64,000 nucleotides of DNA from Pleurocapsa minor GSE-CHR-MK 17-07R (GCA_019359125.1 JAHHHY010000014.1:98210-162209), one strand, 5' to 3'; shown: positions 43,569 through 52,742, numbered from the stretch's first letter. Made by a program: numbers and translations. The notes: generated by a model from the letters alone, not told the origin.

Positions 43569-44861
43569 CTACTTTCTGCCTCTGGCACGCGCCCGTGCGC
43601 GCGAACGGCCGGTCAGCCTGCGGCTGCGCACCTGAAGGCGGCGCATGCTGGGGCGCAGCGCGTCGTAGTAGTCGCGCGCGAATTCCTCGATTTCTGTCTG
43701 GAACTCTTTGATGAGATTGCGCTTTTCGTTGACCACCAGCGGCTGCTGTGCCTGCGCCCAGATTTCATCGGCGATATCCCATACCGCGTTGGGCATGGCG
43801 ATGCGCCGGGCAGCGCGGGCCAGCTCGCGCAGGCGTTTGCCGCTGTCGGCCAGCCAGTCCGCTGCGGTATCCGCGACCTGGACAGGAGTGGGGCAGTAGG
43901 CGCCAGCCTTGTTGTGTACCACGAATTCCACATTGCCGTCTTCCTGGCCGGGGATGTAATCGTAGATGATCATCGGCAGGCCAACGATACAGGCCTCGCA
44001 GATGGTGCCGGGGCCCGCTTTGGTGACGAGGATGTCAGACGCGGCCATCAGGCGCGGCATGTCTTTCACGAAGCCGTAGATGTGCGTGGGCTGGTTCCAC
44101 TGGGCATGCTCAAGCTGTTCCTTGAGCGCCTTGTTGCGCCCGGCGATGACGGCAATCTGGCATTTCATCTTCAGGTCATTCAGCGCGCGCGCTGTCTTGA
44201 AAATCGGGCCCATGCCGTCGCCGCCGCCGACGATGGTCAGCGTGGGCAGTGCTTCATCCCAGCCGAGCGACTGGCGCGCCTCGGTCTTTTCGGGGATGGC
44301 CTTGATGAAGTTTGGATGCACTGGCAGGCCGACGACGCGCATCTGGCTCTTTTCAAGCTGCGCCTCCATCCCGCGATCGAGCGCGATCTGGGTGGGCACC
44401 AGCGTGCGATCTGCGCGCCGGTCGTACCAGAACATCGGCGTGGTGACCAGGTCGGTCACCACCACCACGAACGGCGGGCGCTGCGGCAGCGACTGAAGCG
44501 CGCTCAGCGACGGGCGCGTGATGACCGAGTGCACACTCACATAGCAATCCGCCGGGTTTTCCTCAAACATCTGCTTGAGGCGCGTCTCCATCGTCATGTA
44601 CAGGCCGCGTGCGGCGGTCTTGGCGGTGCGCGGGCTGTCCAGCAGCTTGTACCCGGCGCCCCAGCTCGACTTGCTGTGTTTCACCAGCCATGGATAAAAC
44701 TCAGGCATATATTTCCAGGGGAACGGCGAATAGTCTTTGAAGACATCGATCAGCGAGACATCCGCGTCGTACCGCTCCTCCAGCGCCTGACGAATCGCCT
44801 CCGCAGCGGCGCGGTGGCCGCCGCCCGTGTCCGACATCAGGAACTGAATCTTTTTTCTCAT
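43569..44861 (-). CDS. MGDG synthase/processive diacylglycerol glycosyltransferase-type GT28
   Basis: 430 residues from the ATG at 44861. GT-B fold with the MGDG-synthase N-terminal domain: KIQFLMSDTGGGHRAAAEAI, then VSVHSVITRPSLSAL. The donor domain has IVGGGDGMGPIFKTARAL, YGFVKDMPRLMAASDILVTK and AGPGTICEACIVGLPMIIYD. It adds hexoses to diacylglycerol, making membrane glycolipids. The C-terminus is strongly basic (RRLTGRSRARARARGRK), suiting a peripheral membrane enzyme. Its start follows the DUF951 stop by one base, so the two genes are coupled. Confidence 0.9.
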   Translation of the reverse strand: MRKKIQFLMSDTGGGHRAAAEAIRQALEERYDADVSLIDVFKDYSPFPWKYMPEFYPWLVKHSKSSWGAGYKLLDSPRTAKTAARGLYMTMETRLKQMFEENPADCYVSVHSVITRPSLSALQSLPQRPPFVVVVTDLVTTPMFWYDRRADRTLVPTQIALDRGMEAQLEKSQMRVVGLPVHPNFIKAIPEKTEARQSLGWDEALPTLTIVGGGDGMGPIFKTARALNDLKMKCQIAVIAGRNKALKEQLEHAQWNQPTHIYGFVKDMPRLMAASDILVTKAGPGTICEACIVGLPMIIYDYIPGQEDGNVEFVVHNKAGAYCPTPVQVADTAADWLADSGKRLRELARAARRIAMPNAVWDIADEIWAQAQQPLVVNEKRNLIKEFQTEIEEFARDYYDALRPSMRRLQVRSRRLTGRSRARARARGRK

Positions 44862-44862
44862 G

Positions 44863-45081
44863 TTAAGAAGTGCCTCTCTCTGTTTCTGAAATCGGGGTAA
44901 TCTGCCGGGCATGCTTGTTGAACTCGCCACGCGGCATCAGCATGCGTTTGCCACAGCCCAGGCATTGCAGCCCGATATCTGCACCTGTGCGAAATACTTT
45001 CCAGCGTGTGCTGCCACAGGGATGCGCTTTACGCATTTCCACTTCATCGCCTGTATTCACTGTTCGTGGCGCCGCTGGCAT
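44863..45081 (-). CDS. DUF951 small zinc-ribbon-like protein
   Basis: 72 residues, normal for DUF951. The signature is VEMRKAHPCGSTRWKVFRTG followed by LQCLGCGKRMLMPRGEF, with three Cys (PCGS and CLGC) suited to metal binding. Function unknown; it is common in Firmicutes and Chloroflexota. Immediately upstream of the glycolipid glycosyltransferase gene. Confidence 0.92.
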   Translation of the reverse strand: MPAAPRTVNTGDEVEMRKAHPCGSTRWKVFRTGADIGLQCLGCGKRMLMPRGEFNKHARQITPISETERGTS

Positions 45082-45200
45082 GGGTCCGGGTCTTCCTTTG
45101 GGTTGCTATCACCCTCTATTGTGGGGGATTCTAACCGATTTTTCAGCCCCGCTGATATAATCTCGAAACTCTGTGATCGAACGTGTATTGGAGAGCTCTC

Positions 45201-45851
45201 TTGTTTCTGAATCGCAGTCTCGAAGAAATCATCGCCAGCATGATCGTACTGCTGGTGGGCATGACATTGCATGAGTATGCCCATAATTATGTTGGCTGGC
45301 GCATGGGCGATCCCAACCCGGCGCGTGAAGGCCGCCTGACGCTGAATCCCTTTGTCCACATCAACTGGGTGGGCTGGCTGATGTTCGCCCTGCTGGGATT
45401 CGGTATTCTGGGCAGCGCGCCCATCAGCCCGTATCGCATGCCGCTGGAAAATCGCCGCTACCGCTGGCTGGCCGCTGTGGCTGCCGGCCCACTGTCCAAT
45501 CTGCTGCTGGCTGCTGTTTTCGGTATCTTCATCCAGATCATCGGCCTGAACACGGTATTCTCGCTGCCGTCGCTGCTGACAGAAATCCTACTGATGGCGG
45601 TGCAGCTCAATGTGCTGCTCTTCCTGTTTAACCTGCTGCCGCTCTATCCGATCGACGGCTGGCACATCGTGCTGTCGCTGCTGCCGCCCGACCTGGCGCA
45701 GAAATGGGACCAGTATAAGCAGTACACACAGTATGCCTTTTTCGCGCTGCTGCTGCTCAGCTTCGTGCGCCTGCCCGGGATTCCCAACCTGTTCTCGCTG
45801 CTGATTGGCGAGCCCGCCGCGGCGATTTCGCGCTTCCTGCTGGGGCTGTAA
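45201..45851 (+). CDS. M50-family site-2-type intramembrane metalloprotease
   Basis: 216 residues from a TTG at 45201 with GGAGAG 5 nt upstream; an in-frame GTG at 45183 precedes that ribosome site. Polytopic membrane protein with zinc motif LHEYAH (His24, Glu25, His28) in the first helix and the second motif LLPLYPIDGWHIV carrying the Asp ligand. AREGRLTLNPFVHINWVGW is typical of the short, PDZ-less M50 subgroup. It would cut within the membrane; substrate unknown. It is divergent from DUF951 and 14 bp before the HD-protein gene. Confidence 0.92.
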   Translation: MFLNRSLEEIIASMIVLLVGMTLHEYAHNYVGWRMGDPNPAREGRLTLNPFVHINWVGWLMFALLGFGILGSAPISPYRMPLENRRYRWLAAVAAGPLSNLLLAAVFGIFIQIIGLNTVFSLPSLLTEILLMAVQLNVLLFLFNLLPLYPIDGWHIVLSLLPPDLAQKWDQYKQYTQYAFFALLLLSFVRLPGIPNLFSLLIGEPAAAISRFLLGL

Positions 45852-45865
45852 AGGCAACCGGCCCG

Positions 45866-46381
45866 ATGTACCGCCTGAGACAAGGGACGCGCGCGCTGTT
45901 TGCGCAGGCGCGTCCGCTGAACCTGGCGCTGGCGGAACAGCACCTGTCCCCTGCCGAGCTGGCGCTGTTCCGCGCGATGACGCGCAGCGAACAGATTCAC
46001 AGCATCAGCGTGCTGCGCAGCATCCAGTCTGACGGGCAGGCGTTGCCGCCGGCGCTGGCCGCTGCCGCGTTACTGCACGACTGCGGCAAGTCGCTTTACC
46101 CGATGCGCCTGTGGCAGCGGTCGCTGCCGGTGCTGGTGCGCCGGGCACTGCCGCGCCTGTATCGGCGGCTGGCGGGTGCGAACCCGCGTGCCCTGCTGAC
46201 GCGCGGCTTTGCGGTGGTCGCGCATCATCCCGCGTGGGGGGCAGAGCTGCTGTCCAAAGCAGGCAGCAGCGCGGACACCGTGTGGCTGGTGGCGCACCAT
46301 GCTGACCCGCTGGAGCAGTGGGGGCAGCATCCATTGTTTCACTCATTACAACGCCTGAGACGCGCTGACGATACGAATTAG
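45866..46381 (+). CDS. HD-domain protein
   Basis: 171 residues. The HD motif is AALLHDCGKSLYP with an upstream His in EQIHSISVLRSI and later VVAHHPAWGAELL and VAHHADP, giving a full set of metal ligands. Family members are metal-dependent phosphohydrolases acting on nucleotides. It belongs to the short putative HDIG/phosphodiesterase group; substrate unknown. Read with the M50 gene (14 bp gap) and 27 bp before the dehydrogenase-like gene. Confidence 0.85.
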   Translation: MYRLRQGTRALFAQARPLNLALAEQHLSPAELALFRAMTRSEQIHSISVLRSIQSDGQALPPALAAAALLHDCGKSLYPMRLWQRSLPVLVRRALPRLYRRLAGANPRALLTRGFAVVAHHPAWGAELLSKAGSSADTVWLVAHHADPLEQWGQHPLFHSLQRLRRADDTN

Positions 46382-46408
46382 CGCCTATGTGAAGGGAAAT
46401 GAAGCTCT

Positions 46409-47416
46409 ATGGCAACCGTACAGGTGGGGATTCTGGGTCTGGGCAGGCTGGGGCAGTCGATTGGCCTGGCGCTGAAGCGCGCGCAGAAGGCCAATCCGAA
46501 ACAGCAGTTTGTCATCACAGGGTATGATGCCAGCCCTGCCAGCAAGATCGATGCCCAGCGTCGTTCAGCCATCGACAAGGGCGTGAATCATCCGTCCGAT
46601 GCTGCGGCTGGCCGCCAGGTCGTCATCATGACGATGCCCTATGCCGACGTGCGCGAGGCCTATCAGCTGGCCGGTCCGTCGCTTGCGCCCGGCGCGGTGC
46701 TGCTTGATTTCTCGCCGCTGACCGGCACGACGACCGAGTGGGCGGCCAAATATGTGCCGTCCGGCGCGTACCAGATCAATATCACCGCTGTGCTGAACCC
46801 GGCTTATCTATTCAGCGGGCTGGAGACGGCCGAGTACGCCCGTGAGGATCTGTTTGACAAGGGCATGGCGCTGATTATGCCGACGGCTGGCGTGCCGAAA
46901 GAGGCCGTCGAGCTGGCCTCTGATATGGCCGAGCTGATGGGGGCCGAGGCGCGCTTCACCGATCCGCTGGAGCATGACGGGATCATCGCCGCCACCGAAG
47001 GCGTGCCGGCGCTGCTGGCCGCGGCCAGTTTTTATGCGCTGCGCGGGCTGGATGGCTGGGATGATGCCCAGCGCGCCGCCAATCCGAACTTTGCCCGGCT
47101 AACGCATCACCTGACCGATTCGCACCCGGATGACATTCGCGACCTGCTGATGCACAACCGCGTCGCCATGGTGCGCCAGGTCGACGCGCTGATGGAGACG
47201 CTGGACGCCCTGCGCGGCGCGCTCGTCGCCAATGACAGCGCCGCCCTGGAAGAAGCGCTGGTCACTTCCAGCGAGGCGTATGGCGAATGGCTGGCGCGTC
47301 GGCGCACGGGCGACTGGGGCGACAAGCCCGGCGATACCGAGCGCAGCGGCAGCGAGATGTGGCTGACCAGTCTGCTGGGTGGGTATCTGACCAAAAAGAT
47401 CAAAGGCGAGAAATAA
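46409..47416 (+). CDS. Prephenate dehydrogenase-like NAD(P)-binding protein
   Basis: 335 residues. N-terminal Rossmann fold with VGILGLGRLGQSIGLALKRA and YDASPASKIDAQ; then a helical C-terminal domain. The pattern LLDFSPLTGTTTEWAAKYVP and the overall layout match the prephenate dehydrogenase/6-phosphogluconate dehydrogenase-like superfamily. The residues that mark true tyrosine-pathway enzymes are not obvious, and no aromatic-amino-acid genes are nearby. The substrate stays open. Confidence 0.78.
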   Translation: MATVQVGILGLGRLGQSIGLALKRAQKANPKQQFVITGYDASPASKIDAQRRSAIDKGVNHPSDAAAGRQVVIMTMPYADVREAYQLAGPSLAPGAVLLDFSPLTGTTTEWAAKYVPSGAYQINITAVLNPAYLFSGLETAEYAREDLFDKGMALIMPTAGVPKEAVELASDMAELMGAEARFTDPLEHDGIIAATEGVPALLAAASFYALRGLDGWDDAQRAANPNFARLTHHLTDSHPDDIRDLLMHNRVAMVRQVDALMETLDALRGALVANDSAALEEALVTSSEAYGEWLARRRTGDWGDKPGDTERSGSEMWLTSLLGGYLTKKIKGEK

Positions 47417-47522
47417 TCCGCGCCGGATTTACATTCAATTTACAAACGGGTCGTATGTCGTTTACAGATACGGGGTACTGTGAAGGTGTAATGCCTGTAA
47501 CTGGTAAATGGAGATAAAAATC

Positions 47523-48524
47523 ATGACCTCGACGAAACAATTACGCAATGCGGCGGCCGCTTCATTGCTGGCCTTCAGCCTGGCACTCTACGGCTCTGCG
47601 GCTGTCTTTGCACAGGACGCCACACCAGAAGCGACACCCGAAGGTTCGACCGAAGTCGCCCAGCCTGTCGCCGCCTATCTGGGCGTGCAGATTGACAACA
47701 CGGCTGACGGTGTGCAGGTGGTCGATGTGGAAGCGGGCTCCCCGGCTGACACGGCAGGGATTCAGGCTGGCGACTACCTCGCGCGCATCGGCGACGATGT
47801 CGTGACCACTGTCCGCGAGGCCCGCGACCTGGTGCGCGCCCTGAGCGTGGGCGAGACCGTCAGCGTGGTGGTGCTGCGTGATGGCGAAGAAGTCACGCTG
47901 GAAGTCACCCCTGTGGAAGCGCCGGTTGCGCTCATCGGTCGTCCTGACCGTGGCAACGGCCCCGGTGGTGATCGGCCCAATGGCATGCCCGGCATGGGCA
48001 ACGGCCCCGGCGGCATGATGCCGGGCATGGGCGATGGCATGCAGATGTTCGGCTTTGGCCAGATGGGCATCAATGGTTTCCTCGGCGTCACCTTCCAGAC
48101 GATCGATGCCGACCTGGCGGCTGCCGAGGAACTCGCGGTGACGGATGGCGCGCTGGTGGCCGAAGTGGTGGCCGACTCTCCGGCCGCGGCGGCTGGCCTG
48201 CTGGCTGGCGACATTATCACTGCCGTGAATGGTGAGCCGGTGGATGCCGAGCGCACCCTGCGCGACCGCCTGGTGGCGTATGAGCCCGAAGACGTCGTCA
48301 CGCTGTATGTGCTGCGCGACGGCGAGGCGATTCAGGTCGAGGTGACGCTGGGCACCCCGATGCGCATGGCGATGGGCGATGGCAACCTGCTGGACATGTT
48401 CATGCAGATGTCGCCTGAAGCGATGCAGCAGCTTCGTGACCAGATGGGCGCGCAGGGCTTTATGTTCGAGATGCCTATCCCGGCTGTGCCCGAAGCCACG
48501 TCTGAGGCGGACGCCAGCGCCTAA
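47523..48524 (+). CDS. Exported protein with two PDZ domains and a Gly/Met-rich linker
   Basis: 333 residues from ATG 47523 (GGAG 10 nt upstream; an in-frame ATG at 47508 overlaps that site). The signal peptide ends AVFA, mature start QDATPEA. PDZ1 covers about 45-130 (LGVQIDNTADGVQVVDVEAG, GDYLARIGDDVV); PDZ2 covers about 185-270 (FLGVTFQTIDADLAAAEELA, AGLLAGDIITAVNGEPVDAE). Between them is a linker of repeated NGPGG and GMPGMG units with many Met. No protease domain, so it is a binding or scaffold protein outside the membrane. Ends in a hairpin terminator. Confidence 0.85.
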   Translation: MTSTKQLRNAAAASLLAFSLALYGSAAVFAQDATPEATPEGSTEVAQPVAAYLGVQIDNTADGVQVVDVEAGSPADTAGIQAGDYLARIGDDVVTTVREARDLVRALSVGETVSVVVLRDGEEVTLEVTPVEAPVALIGRPDRGNGPGGDRPNGMPGMGNGPGGMMPGMGDGMQMFGFGQMGINGFLGVTFQTIDADLAAAEELAVTDGALVAEVVADSPAAAAGLLAGDIITAVNGEPVDAERTLRDRLVAYEPEDVVTLYVLRDGEAIQVEVTLGTPMRMAMGDGNLLDMFMQMSPEAMQQLRDQMGAQGFMFEMPIPAVPEATSEADASA

Positions 48525-48550
48525 CCTTCTGTAAGCTGATAGACAGTGAT

Positions 48551-48579
48551 AAAGAGACGATCGCTCTGGTCGTCTCTTT
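48551..48579 (+). terminator. Rho-independent terminator
   Basis: A 10-bp stem, AAAGAGACGA (48551-48560) and TCGTCTCTTT (48570-48579), with a 9-nt loop and a short T-run, 27 bp after the PDZ gene. Confidence 0.85.
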
Positions 48580-48675
48580 TCATTTCAGTTTTGCACCATG
48601 CGGCTTGATACTCGCTATCGGGCGGTTCTATAATCAGCAGCACTCCTGTTTAAAGGTGACAGAAAGGCAAGCTTG

Positions 48676-49995
48676 ATGGCTTCCGCCCATTTTGAAACGC
48701 TTATGGGCCGCCTGCAATCGCGCAGTGCGGTGGTTGGAATCGTCGGCCTGGGCTATGTTGGGCTGCCCCTGGCTGTAGAATTTGCAGAGAATGGCTTCAC
48801 GGTCATCGGCCTGGATGTGGCGCAGAACAAGGTGGACCAGCTGAACAGCGGCCACAGCTACATCCCCGATATTCCCACAGAGCGGCTGGCCCCGCTGGTG
48901 GCATCCGGCAAACTGAAGGCGACCACGCAGTATGCCGACCTGGGCGCTGCCGACGCGGTGAGCATTTGTGTGCCCACGCCGCTGCGCAAAACCAAAGACC
49001 CGGATATGTCGTTCGTGATTCAGTCGGTGGATGCGGTCGCGGACATCTGCCATGACGGCATGCTGGTGGTGCTGGAAAGCACGACCTACCCCGGGACGAC
49101 CAATGAAATCGTGCTGCCGAAGCTGGCCGCGCGCGGCTTCACGGCGGGTGAAAACGTGTTCGTCGCGTTTTCGCCAGAGCGCATCGACCCCGGCAATCAC
49201 AAATACGGCGTGAAGAATACGCCCAAGGTCGTGGGCGGCGTGACCGATTCGTGCAGTCAGGTGGCCGCGGCGCTGTATGGCGCGGCGGTGGATTCCGTGG
49301 TGATGGTGAACAATCCCACCACCGCCGAAATGGTCAAACTGCTCGAGAACACCTTCCGCGCGGTGAATATCGGCCTGGTGAATGAAGTCGCGCTGATGTG
49401 CGACAAGCTGGGCATCGACGTGTGGGAAGTGATCCGCGCGGCCTCGTCCAAGCCCTTCGGCTTTATGCCGTTTTACCCCGGCCCCGGCCTGGGCGGGCAC
49501 TGCATCCCGGTGGACCCGCATTACCTGAGCTGGAAGCTGAAGACGCTGAACTACAATGCGCGCTTCATCGAGCTGGCCAGCGAGATCAATACCAGTATGC
49601 CGCTGTACGTGCTGGAGAAGGTGACGCAGGCGCTGAACGACGACCGCAAGTCCGTCAAGGGGTCGCGGGTGGTGGTGTTGGGCGTGGCCTACAAGCGCGA
49701 CATCGACGATGTGCGCGAAAGCCCCGCGCTGGATGTCATCGGCCTGCTGGAAAAGCGCGGCGCACAGGTGGCCTATCATGACTTTTTCGTGCCCAGCGTG
49801 CGCCTGGAACACGAAGGCGTGATGCACACCAGCGAGTACAGCGATGCCCTGTTGCAGGATGCCGACTGCGTGGTCATCGTGACCGACCACACGCGCTATG
49901 ACTGGCAGCATGTCCTCGATCATAGTAAGCTCATCGTCGACACGCGCAACGCAGTTGGCGGAAAACAGGGGCGCGCGCGCGTCGTGAGCCTTTAG
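48676..49995 (+). CDS. UDP-sugar 6-dehydrogenase (UDP-HexNAc/UDP-Glc dehydrogenase family)
   Basis: 439 residues. NAD-binding start VGIVGLGYVGLPLAVEFAEN, then VCVPTPLR-type motif (ICVPTPLRKTKDPDM), ESTTYPGTT, the active-site Cys in GLGGHCIPVDPHYLSWKLK, NTFRAVNIGLVNEVALMCDK and GVAYKRDIDDVRESPAL. The wording of the active-site loop is closer to UDP-N-acetyl-sugar dehydrogenases (WbpA/TviB/WecC type) than to UDP-glucose dehydrogenase. It makes a uronic-acid nucleotide for surface glycans. AAAGG lies 8 nt before the ATG. Confidence 0.93.
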   Translation: MASAHFETLMGRLQSRSAVVGIVGLGYVGLPLAVEFAENGFTVIGLDVAQNKVDQLNSGHSYIPDIPTERLAPLVASGKLKATTQYADLGAADAVSICVPTPLRKTKDPDMSFVIQSVDAVADICHDGMLVVLESTTYPGTTNEIVLPKLAARGFTAGENVFVAFSPERIDPGNHKYGVKNTPKVVGGVTDSCSQVAAALYGAAVDSVVMVNNPTTAEMVKLLENTFRAVNIGLVNEVALMCDKLGIDVWEVIRAASSKPFGFMPFYPGPGLGGHCIPVDPHYLSWKLKTLNYNARFIELASEINTSMPLYVLEKVTQALNDDRKSVKGSRVVVLGVAYKRDIDDVRESPALDVIGLLEKRGAQVAYHDFFVPSVRLEHEGVMHTSEYSDALLQDADCVVIVTDHTRYDWQHVLDHSKLIVDTRNAVGGKQGRARVVSL

Positions 49996-50014
49996 TCCAG
50001 CGAGGACGAATGTG

Positions 50015-50731
50015 ATGGAAATTCCCCAGTCCCTGAATGGTTTGCAACCGGAAGCACTCGATGTGCTGCGCTTTTATGGTTCCAGCGGCGCGGTCGCGGT
50101 GCATGCCGACGAACTGATGTCGGGCGCCCGCCTGAGCGATCGCGGTTTCGGCAAGGCGATTCGCCGCCTGGTGACCAAAAACATCCTCGTGATGGAGGGG
50201 AATCAGACCTACCGCCTGAGCGATTCGGGCCGCCGCGCCGTGGCGGAACTGCTGGAATACGACCTGACCGAGCCGGATGGCGCGGAGCAACTGGATGACG
50301 AGCTGCGCGCCGCCGAGGCCCGTTATGTGCGCCGCCGCCTGATCGTCGCGCTGCCGAATCCGCTGCCAGTCAATCAGCCGGCGCATGTCTCGATTGGATT
50401 TGACAGCGCTGATGACGTGGATATCGTCATGCTGCCGCTGCATGTGAACGTGGATATGGAGATGGTGCACGGGCAGGGGCCGGATGATCCGCGTGCCCAG
50501 CTTGCTATCGAGAATCGCCCGGTGCAGGTTGTGTTTCGCGTGGTGGCCGACGCTTTCCAGCGCGCCCGGGTGCGCGTGCGCGTGACCCAGGACGATGCGC
50601 TGCATGGCGAAATGGTGGACTGCGGCGGCGTGGTGGTAGAAGTGCCAGTGGGGCAGGGACCCGGTGAAATTGCCGCGTTCAGCGCCGACGTGCTGCTCAA
50701 AGACACCTCCGGCGACGCATTTGATATTTAG
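50015..50731 (+). CDS. Winged-helix-like protein with C-terminal beta-domain, function unknown
   Basis: 238 residues. The first ~90 look like a winged helix (LNGLQPEALDVLRFYG, RLSDRGFGKAIRRLVTKNIL, RLSDSGRRAVAELL). The C-terminal ~130 residues are strand-rich (RRRLIVALPNPLPVNQPAHV, VQVVFRVVADAFQRARVRVR). I do not recognise the family. It starts 20 bp after the UDP-sugar dehydrogenase gene. A DNA-binding sensor is a possibility from the fold pattern only. Its stop codon overlaps that of the convergent SDR gene. Confidence 0.7.
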   Translation: MEIPQSLNGLQPEALDVLRFYGSSGAVAVHADELMSGARLSDRGFGKAIRRLVTKNILVMEGNQTYRLSDSGRRAVAELLEYDLTEPDGAEQLDDELRAAEARYVRRRLIVALPNPLPVNQPAHVSIGFDSADDVDIVMLPLHVNVDMEMVHGQGPDDPRAQLAIENRPVQVVFRVVADAFQRARVRVRVTQDDALHGEMVDCGGVVVEVPVGQGPGEIAAFSADVLLKDTSGDAFDI

Positions 50732-51519
50732 TCCCCTGCGGGTGGCGTCCAGCCGAATGGTGTATCTTCGTCCATCAGGTCAATCGGCTGGACGGCATCC
50801 CGCGCAGACAGCAGGCCGTGCTTATCGCCAGTCAGGCCGCGTCTGATTTCGCGTGAGGTATTATGCCTGCGCAAATCCCCGGCAAAATACACCGTCTTCA
50901 TTTGTTTTGGCGCCAGTGTGATGCGTGCGATGCCGCGTGCCAGCACGTCAATGGGCATGGGCGCCACGCGGCGCATCCCCAGCCACGAAATCGGCGGAAG
51001 ATGCCCCATGAGCGACAACAGCTGATAGAACGCCGAACGCCGCTCTCCGCGCACATAGGCCAGTGGGGCACGGATGATGGTCGCTTTCAGCCCAATGCGC
51101 AGCAGATAGGCCTCGGCGTCGCGCTTGGCGCGCACGTAGTCTGACGGAATCCACGGCGCACGCGGCGCGCTGAGCAGCACCATCTGGCCGACGCCGCCCG
51201 ATACGCACATATTGGCGACATTGCGCGCCGACAGAAAGTTCAGATGCTGATAACTCAGCCCGCGGGATGGGTCGGCTTTCATGCTGCCCACCGTGTGGAT
51301 GACCACCTGATTGCCGCGTGCGCGGCCTTTCAGGCTGCTGGGCTCCCACACATCGGCGCTGAACCAGCGCACGCGCTGGGCCAGCCCGCCGAGATTCTTT
51401 TCAGCGCCGGGCCGCACCAGCAGGGTGACTTCGGCGCCTTCCGCCAGCAGTGCAGCGGCAATGGCATCGCCCAGAATGGTGCCGCCACCCGTCACCAAAA
51501 TTCGTTTCACTGCTGCCAT
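50728..51519 (-). CDS. NAD(P)-binding SDR/NmrA-like protein
   Basis: 263 residues from the ATG at 51519 (MAAVKRILVTGGGTILGDAI). A longer frame to 51600 adds about 27 residues with no family match. The atypical/extended short-chain dehydrogenase fold shows the TGGGTILG nucleotide motif, VIHTVGSMKADP and APRAPWIPSDYVRAKRDAEA with the YxxxK catalytic pair. It is close to complex-I-subunit-like and NmrA-like SDRs that often bind NAD(P) in a structural role. Substrate unknown. Convergent with the winged-helix gene with overlapping stops. Confidence 0.82.
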   Translation of the reverse strand: MAAVKRILVTGGGTILGDAIAAALLAEGAEVTLLVRPGAEKNLGGLAQRVRWFSADVWEPSSLKGRARGNQVVIHTVGSMKADPSRGLSYQHLNFLSARNVANMCVSGGVGQMVLLSAPRAPWIPSDYVRAKRDAEAYLLRIGLKATIIRAPLAYVRGERRSAFYQLLSLMGHLPPISWLGMRRVAPMPIDVLARGIARITLAPKQMKTVYFAGDLRRHNTSREIRRGLTGDKHGLLSARDAVQPIDLMDEDTPFGWTPPAGD

Positions 51520-52052
51520 ATGGTCCAGTTTCCCCGAAATGCGATCCCCATTATTAAACATGGGCGGCGTCTGGCGCAAGCGTAAAGCGCGGACGGGCAA
51601 TTTCGCTGGTTGTGTCTTGACGTTAAGTTGTGCATAATATTCCTGACGGTCAGTTAAATTGACCCTGATTCAGTTGGACTACGCGGATCGTGCGCCACGG
51701 CTCATCACCGGAGGCCGCACGTATGAGGAAATGCATCTGCCGGATGAGGAGCAGATGCGGCGCACTCGTCATCAAGCATGAGAGCGGCGCGTCCTGGTGA
51801 ACGCTCACGAGGGTGCAGTGCCGGGGAATCATAAAAAGCAGGAATTGCATCGTGTCATATGCCAGAGGTGCGGTTGAACGGTCTTTTTCTGAAACTGAAG
51901 AAAAATTGATGGTTTGAGGTGCTGACGCATCACGCGTCGTGAAGTCGCTGTTCCTCTCATAAATTCCGGCGGAAGTGCCCGGATTATAGCCGCAGGTCCT
52001 GGTCAGGCGATACCGTCATGGGGATTGCCTTTTTGTGTTTTCCGGGGTCAGC
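51520..52052. other. Intergenic region between SDR and recX, with palindrome
   Basis: About 530 bp with no supportable gene. At 51648-51664 there is a 17-bp near-palindrome (GGTCA, 7 bp, TGACC) about 130 bp upstream of the SDR start, a candidate operator. A short open frame on the minus strand (51650-51850) has no ribosome site or family match and is not called. The recX promoter must lie at the right end; TTATAG near 52005 is a possible -10 box. Confidence 0.4.
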
Positions 52053-52742
52053 GTGGGCATCATCACAGGCTTGCAGGTCCAGAAGCGCAGCAAGAAGCGC
52101 GTGAACGTGGAGATTGACGGCGATTTTGCCTTCAGTCTGCCGCTGGAAGAAGCTGCCATCCTGAAGAAGGGCCAGTCGCTGACCGATGATGAAGTCAGCG
52201 CATTACAGGCCCGTGATGCCATGGCGCGGGCAATCGATGCGGCAGGGCGTTTACTGTCGCTGCGGCCGCGCAGTGTGCACGAAATAAAGCAGTATCTGGC
52301 GCGTAAAGAGATCCCGCCCATGCTGATGGATGATGTCATTGAGCATCTGACGCAGATGGGCTATGTGGATGACCGCGCCTTTGCTGCGTTCTGGGTGCAG
52401 GAGCGCTCGTCAAACAAGCCGCTCAGCGCCCGTGCGCTGCGCTTTGAACTGCGTGATAAGGGGATTGAAAAGGCGATTGTGGACGAAGTGCTCGCTGATC
52501 TGGATGAGATCGAGAGCGCCGTTCAGGCGGCCACAGGCTATACGCACAAGCTGCGCGGCATGACCCAGGCCGAAGCAAAGCAGAAGTTGTATGCATTTCT
52601 GGCGCGTCGTGGTTTCAATAGTGGGGTGGCCCGCGACGCCATGAAACAGGTGTTTGAGGTGATTTTGCAGGGCGAAGATGCCGACAGCTTTTTCGCCGAG
52701 CCTGTTTCCCGCTTTGATGTACGAGATATGACTGAGGATTAA
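52053..52742 (+). CDS. recX: RecX regulatory protein
   Basis: 229 residues from a GTG at 52053 with GGGG 5 nt upstream; an earlier GTG (52035) adds six residues. RecX inhibits and modulates RecA filaments. Features: GIITGLQVQKRSKKRVNVEI at the start, three-helix repeats with LLSLRPRSVHEIKQYLARK, HLTQMGYVDDRAFAAFWVQE, SARALRFELRDKGIEKAIVD and KLYAFLARRGFNSGVARDAM. It lies 85 bp upstream of rny; recA is not in the window. Confidence 0.93.
   Translation: MGIITGLQVQKRSKKRVNVEIDGDFAFSLPLEEAAILKKGQSLTDDEVSALQARDAMARAIDAAGRLLSLRPRSVHEIKQYLARKEIPPMLMDDVIEHLTQMGYVDDRAFAAFWVQERSSNKPLSARALRFELRDKGIEKAIVDEVLADLDEIESAVQAATGYTHKLRGMTQAEAKQKLYAFLARRGFNSGVARDAMKQVFEVILQGEDADSFFAEPVSRFDVRDMTED

Noticed and set aside
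50728..50731. Overlapping stop codons of two convergent genes as a regulatory device
   Set aside because: A four-base convergent overlap is common in compact genomes and gives no evidence of regulation by itself.
51650..51850. 66-codon open frame on the minus strand between the SDR gene and recX
   Set aside because: No ribosome site, no recognisable domain and unusual composition; it lies over a probable operator palindrome.
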